Shown one piece after another: positions 60,363 through 64,000 of a stretch of DNA of 64,000 nt (position 1 is the first letter of the stretch; each line of letters begins with the position of its first letter). The position numbers and the translations under genes are program-made. A model generated the notes under the pieces. It did no database searches. It was given only the letters and a program-made list of their open reading frames with translations, and had not been told where the DNA came from. Source of the DNA: Astropecten irregularis (taxonomy: Eukaryota > Echinodermata > Asteroidea > Paxillosida > Astropectinidae); assembly GCA_963971285.1 (NCBI GenBank), contig OZ020263.1, positions 5,332,001 to 5,396,000 of the forward strand, in the 5' to 3' direction.

Positions 60363-61720
60363 AGAAACAATACCATAAGGCTGACTTGAAATTCATAATA
60401 AGTCATTGATAACCTGCAGTTAGTATTTTCTATGAATAGAAAATACTTATTTTCTTCTTACTTTCTTATTCTTATTTTCTAAGAATATCAACTTTGTCAA
60501 GTTCAGTATCAGCATTGTTTAATGGAGTAATATAAGAACAAATAAAATTCAGTGGTGTAGAATAGATCTCATCAACAAGATTGATAGTAAGTCAAAAATT
60601 TGATTGCAGGTAGATCCAATATCCACAAAATTAGCTTCATTCAATAACAGCAGTGTAAACTGTCGTTGTGACATTGTAATGGGTTGCACAAGTTAAGACA
60701 AGGGCAGTGAATGTATCCAATGGGAACCCGATCCTGGATTGGAATCTTAGACACTAGGGGGTCCACAATGCTTTGATACACCGATCCAAATTTATCATGG
60801 TTACCATCTGAAACAAAAATGTACAAATCCTAACAATACCTGCATTTAAAATACCTCGGGTAAGAATTTCTTTTCTTCTTCTTGATTTGTAATTTTATCC
60901 TCTTGTTTTTTTGAAGAGGAGCTGGACTTGGGACAGATCATTTCAGCTGCTGGCAGTGACGATGAAGAATGGTGTTTTAAATTCCTCGTTAAATGTCAAG
61001 TAGGGCTGGGAGGAACGTACGTGGCACGACTTGCAAAATGCAAGACAAGGCCTTGATCAGGCCGGATCGTATCGTATCGTACGACTGGGCCAGTTGAGCC
61101 CAACAGCTAGGCTGGATGGCTGACATAACAGTGTCAGGTTACCGGTTGTTGGGTTGTTGGGTTACCGGTTAGGTGTCAGTATCTTCTGTGGCAAGCACAG
61201 CTAAGATGAGCAACGTGAGAATGAAGATCTAATGGACTCAGGAGGATGAGTGGAAGCAAACCTGGGGCCACTGGGGTTTAACCATAGAGTAAGGAAGAGA
61301 CTCTATGGTTTAACCATGGTATGCCTGCCAAGCTTAGTTAGCTCTGGGTGAAAACAAGTTTCAAATGTATCCAACTCAGCAGGAACGTATTAAAAAAAGA
61401 AGCTTCATGCACAATGCAGTGTATCAATGTATGCACATGTTGTATCATGCCTTCACAGGAAAATTAAGCATGAGATTTTTTTTGTAATCACCCATCCTCT
61501 AGCAAATTCACAATACCCTGCAAACTCACTTTTCCAAGAAATGTGAAAAATTCATGATCTGCCATTCAAATTGGGTTTTTCAATAATTCGCTTCCTCGAT
61601 CTTCCCCCCCCCCACAAAAAAAAAAAAAAGATAGAAAGAAAAAAAAAGAAATCTTATGACAAACAGTGCTTTTCTAAACGCGTATTAGTTGAACAATTCT
61701 AAGACTGCCTAATCCTACAT

Positions 61721-61868
61721 GGGGTTGATTTAACGAAGCCCTACGATCAATCGTAACTCGAGTTATGAAGGATAACCCATCGTAAGGGTCATATCCTACG
61801 TGGGACTTCAATGCATCATAAGCCCTACGATTGATAGGAAGTTACGATGAGTTTGGTGAAATCGACCC
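61721..61868. mobile_element. GGTCGATTTCAC hairpin element, copy 4
   Basis: Left end GGGGTTGATTTAACGAAG, right end GGTGAAATCGACCC; interior as in copies 2 and 5. Confidence 0.85.
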
Positions 61869-61869
61869 T

Positions 61870-62134
61870 ATGGGTGCTTCTGGGGTGGGGGTGGGGGTTG
61901 TGGCTAGCCTTTAACCAAAATTATGTTTAGCCAACACCCCCCCCCACCAATAAAAATATCCTAGAAAATACTGGATCTTTTCAGTAATGCGGACATTACT
62001 TGGAAAACGCGCTGTGTATATGCTATAGGTTGCTTTTCGACTCCAAATAAGACATAGCAGAAGCAATTGTTAAAAGATTACTTCACATGCTAAGGGTCTA
62101 GCCTCCCCTAAAAAATGGCTCTAGACCCACGCAT
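61870..62134. mobile_element. GCGCGGTTCTA element, diverged copy 3
   Basis: Shares the interior (AAAATACTGGATCTTTTCAG, AAGACATAGCAGAAGC) but the ends are degraded. It abuts the hairpin at 61721-61868. Confidence 0.7.
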
Positions 62135-62254
62135 GATCCCAACAGTTGCAGTCAACAACTTATCTCATGAATAAATAGCATAAAACCACGCACAGAACAC
62201 CGTTAATAATAGACAATACGCTCTATCATTATCAAAAGTCATTATCATACTTAC

Positions 62255-62406
62255 CAAGTGAATGAACCCGGCTGCAGTCAGCCACATACTGAAGAAGATA
62301 GTCACCAGATTGACCAGTTTGATGGTGTCGCTGGTCCTGAGTATATTGAAGAATTGCAGGATCTCCGAGAGTTGGATCAACCTCAAAGCCCTGAGGAAAC
62401 GTAGAC
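62255..62406 (-). CDS. KCNMA1: Slo1 exon 2 of window: S4, S4-S5 linker and S5
   Basis: A 152-nt exon, phase 1 to 0. It starts with [20 protein letters not shown], which contains the voltage-sensing arginines equivalent to R207, R210 and R213, and ends in the S5 sequence [13 protein letters not shown]. The acceptor is TTTATTCAG and the donor GTAAGTATG. Residue identity with vertebrate Slo1 is very high here, so voltage sensing through S4 should be intact. Confidence 0.97.
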
Positions 62407-62463
62407 CTGAATAAAGAAATAAGTGAAGGGACGAACTAATCCTCAGTTTTTGTTCTCATATTC

Positions 62464-62749
62464 AGGGCCCAATTTCATGGAATCCGTCACAGCCTATTTT
62501 TGTGCTTACGGGCACTGCTTAGCGTGAAATCTATTTCATGGAATCTGTAAGCAAGATTTTCAGATAGCGAAGAATTTCTTGGGTAACCGTGATTATTTTC
62601 TGCTAACGCACATATGCATTCTGCAGAAAATCCTTGCTTACCATTACCAAAAAGAAAACTTTCCTGTGAAATACGCTAACCATAAAAAGTCTGCTAACGT
62701 AAGCAAAGAATTTTTGTTAACGTTAACGGATTCCATGAAATTGGACCCA
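62464..62749. mobile_element. GGGCCCAATTTCATGG hairpin, copy 2
   Basis: Ends AGGGCCCAATTTCATGG and CCATGAAATTGGACCC; the interior closely matches 33542-33840. Confidence 0.88.
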
Positions 62750-62750
62750 A

Positions 62751-62897
62751 GGGGTCGATTTCACGAAGCCCTGCGATCGATCGTACCTGGAGTTATGAAG
62801 GAATAGGGATAACCCATCGTATCCTACGTAGGACTGCAATGCATCGTAAGTCTACGATTGATAGTAAGTTACGATGACTATGGTGAAATCAACCCCA
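62751..62897. mobile_element. GGTCGATTTCAC hairpin element, copy 5
   Basis: Directly abuts a GGGCCCAATTTCATGG hairpin on its left; ends GGGGTCGATTTCACGAAG and GTGAAATCAACCCC. Confidence 0.85.
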
Positions 62898-63356
62898 GGT
62901 AACATTTTTGTTCAGTTTTTTACTGTGGAAGAAACATATGACAGTGTCTTTGGTCTTTACAAATTTACACCCAACTTCCATGTTTTTAGTTTGTACAGGG
63001 CATGAAAGCAAAATTCAAAAATTAAATCTCTCTCGAATATGCTGCGCAGACATGATAATGGCCTTCAGTCCCAGAGTCCAGAATATTAAACACAAGCTTT
63101 GAAGCCATTACTCAACTTCTTTATTATTCTGCATTCAAGGACAATATAAGAACAATATGTCATCTCATGCATAATAAAAACAGCATAAGTGCATGTCTGC
63201 TGTATCGGACTGGCTTTCAGTCCATATGTTTTGAATATCGCAGCATCAACAAATGACTGATTTGCTTCATAGGAAAACAATCTTCCGAAGCTCAATATGA
63301 TCAGGCAAAACTAGCCTTGATTCGCTGAAGTTCATGTCCAGTCAAAAGTCAAAATT

Positions 63357-63714
63357 AAAGGTACAGTACGGGATTGGTAACAACCAAACAGAAATGTTCA
63401 CAGATTTAAGTATAACTTTCAGGATCTGAAGAGGGTGCTTGTAGAAACATACCGTTAAAATATTTCCGCCTTAAATGGAGTATTTATCCAGAAATTAGTC
63501 AAACAAAGACCAAAAATAGTTTTGATCTCGGGGTAAGATCAAAACCAATCTTTATGTTTTATTAGAAAAAAACGAGTCACGTTTTCGCTATTTTTGTGAC
63601 TCAGATGTCCGATTGAGCTCAAATCTTCACAGATTTATTATTTCATGTACACGTTTGATCAGACAAAGTATGAGTGCTGTTCTGTGACCTTTACCAATCA
63701 TGTATTATACCTTT
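63357..63714. mobile_element. AAAGGTAC subfamily element, copy 3 (inverted)
   Basis: Starts AAAGGTACAGTACGGGATTG and ends CAATCATGTATTATACCTTT. Confidence 0.8.
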
Positions 63715-63742
63715 TTTTGGGTGAACCTGGGTGTAATTCTTT

Positions 63743-63806
63743 ATGGGCGGGGCATGTCATGGGTGGGGCTAGTCATGGGCGGGGCCAGTCATGGGCGGGG
63801 CCTGTT
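63743..63806. repeat. 16-bp GC-rich minisatellite, 4 units
   Basis: Units of ATGGGCGGGGCCAGTC with small changes (starts 63743, 63759, 63775, 63791); a degenerate fifth start follows at about 63814. It lies about 40 nt downstream of the exon 1 donor (63845) in transcript orientation. Confidence 0.9.
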
Positions 63807-63845
63807 ATCAGTCATGGGTGTCCTTTGTGTCTGTAGCATATTTAC

Positions 63846-63957
63846 CGAGCCATGTTCTTCCCAGGTACAGGGACACGAATATTGGTGGTATGGTGAAGAA
63901 GTCAACAATGGAATTCCACATCAACCAGAACCAAAACTTGTCTGGTGCAGCAACAAA
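63846..63957 (-). CDS. KCNMA1: Slo1 exon 1 of window: S3 to start of S4
   Basis: Encodes [15 protein letters not shown] followed by [22 protein letters not shown], corresponding to mammalian residues of about 168-206 (S3 and the S3-S4 linker). A polypyrimidine tract and CAG precede it at 63958-63960; the donor GTAAAT follows at 63845. It enters in phase 0 and ends one base into a Gly codon (112 nt). The conserved S3 aspartate (D186 equivalent, in VDFF) is present. The E180 equivalent is Met, and N172, a Mg2+ ligand in mouse Slo1, is Pro. The upstream exons coding S0-S2 lie outside the window. Confidence 0.97.
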
Positions 63958-64000
63958 CTGGATGAGAAAAAAACAATATCAAAAAATTTCCATTATTTTT

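Larger units (their letters stand above)
59056..62254 (-). other. Intron between exons 2 and 3
   Basis: Contains two abutting AAAGGTA-type elements (59621-60003 and 60003-60362), a GGTTGATTTAAC hairpin (61721-61868) and a diverged GCGCGGTTCTA-type element (61870-62134). About 60370-61600 shows nothing specific. Confidence 0.75.
62407..63845 (-). other. Intron between exons 1 and 2
   Basis: Contains a GGGCCCAATTTCATGG hairpin (62464-62749) with a GGTCGATTTCAC hairpin directly beside it (62751-62897), an AAAGGTAC element (63357-63714) and a four-unit GC-rich minisatellite (63743-63806) just after the exon 1 donor. Confidence 0.8.

Overview
This is animal genomic DNA: AT-rich, with long introns and many short inverted-repeat transposons, SINEs and minisatellites. 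The only gene I recognise covers the whole window on the minus strand. It encodes the pore-forming subunit of a Slo1/BK (KCNMA1-type) large-conductance calcium- and voltage-activated potassium channel. The abundance of short palindromic elements and the divergent Slo1 sequence suggest a marine invertebrate, perhaps an echinoderm. That is an inference; nothing here fixes the species.

I reconstructed nineteen exons (about 2,500 coding bases) by reading the minus strand for channel homology and checking every splice site and codon phase. In transcript order (high to low coordinates) they run from S3 of the voltage sensor (63.9 kb), through S4 and S5 (62.3 kb), the selectivity filter and S6 (59.0 kb), the gating ring RCK1 (56.0 to 21.5 kb), a variable linker (20.0 to 4.8 kb) and the first half of RCK2 (4.1 to 2.3 kb). 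All phases join without a frameshift. The N-terminus (S0 to S2) lies beyond position 64000. The calcium bowl and C-terminus lie below position 1. Two linker exons (66 and 117 nt) are phase-symmetric cassette candidates, and the last exon has two in-frame 5' splice sites 159 nt apart.

The protein keeps the filter TVGYGD, the S4 arginines, the RCK1 aspartates and the CKACH motif. It differs at the low-affinity Mg2+ site (N172 to Pro, E399 to Lys in mammalian numbering), at the outer pore (V-Y to E-T after GYGD), in S3 (E180 to Met) and in S6 (G310 to Val).

Everything else is intron. The introns hold several families of 100-400 bp terminal-inverted-repeat elements, often nested; tRNA-derived SINEs; and minisatellites. 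Five of the six prominent tandem arrays begin within about 250 nt downstream of a 5' splice site of this gene. Several hairpin families with unrelated interiors share almost the same terminus (GGGGYCRATTTCAY). No rRNA, CRISPR, operon or bacterial feature is present, and I found no convincing second gene.
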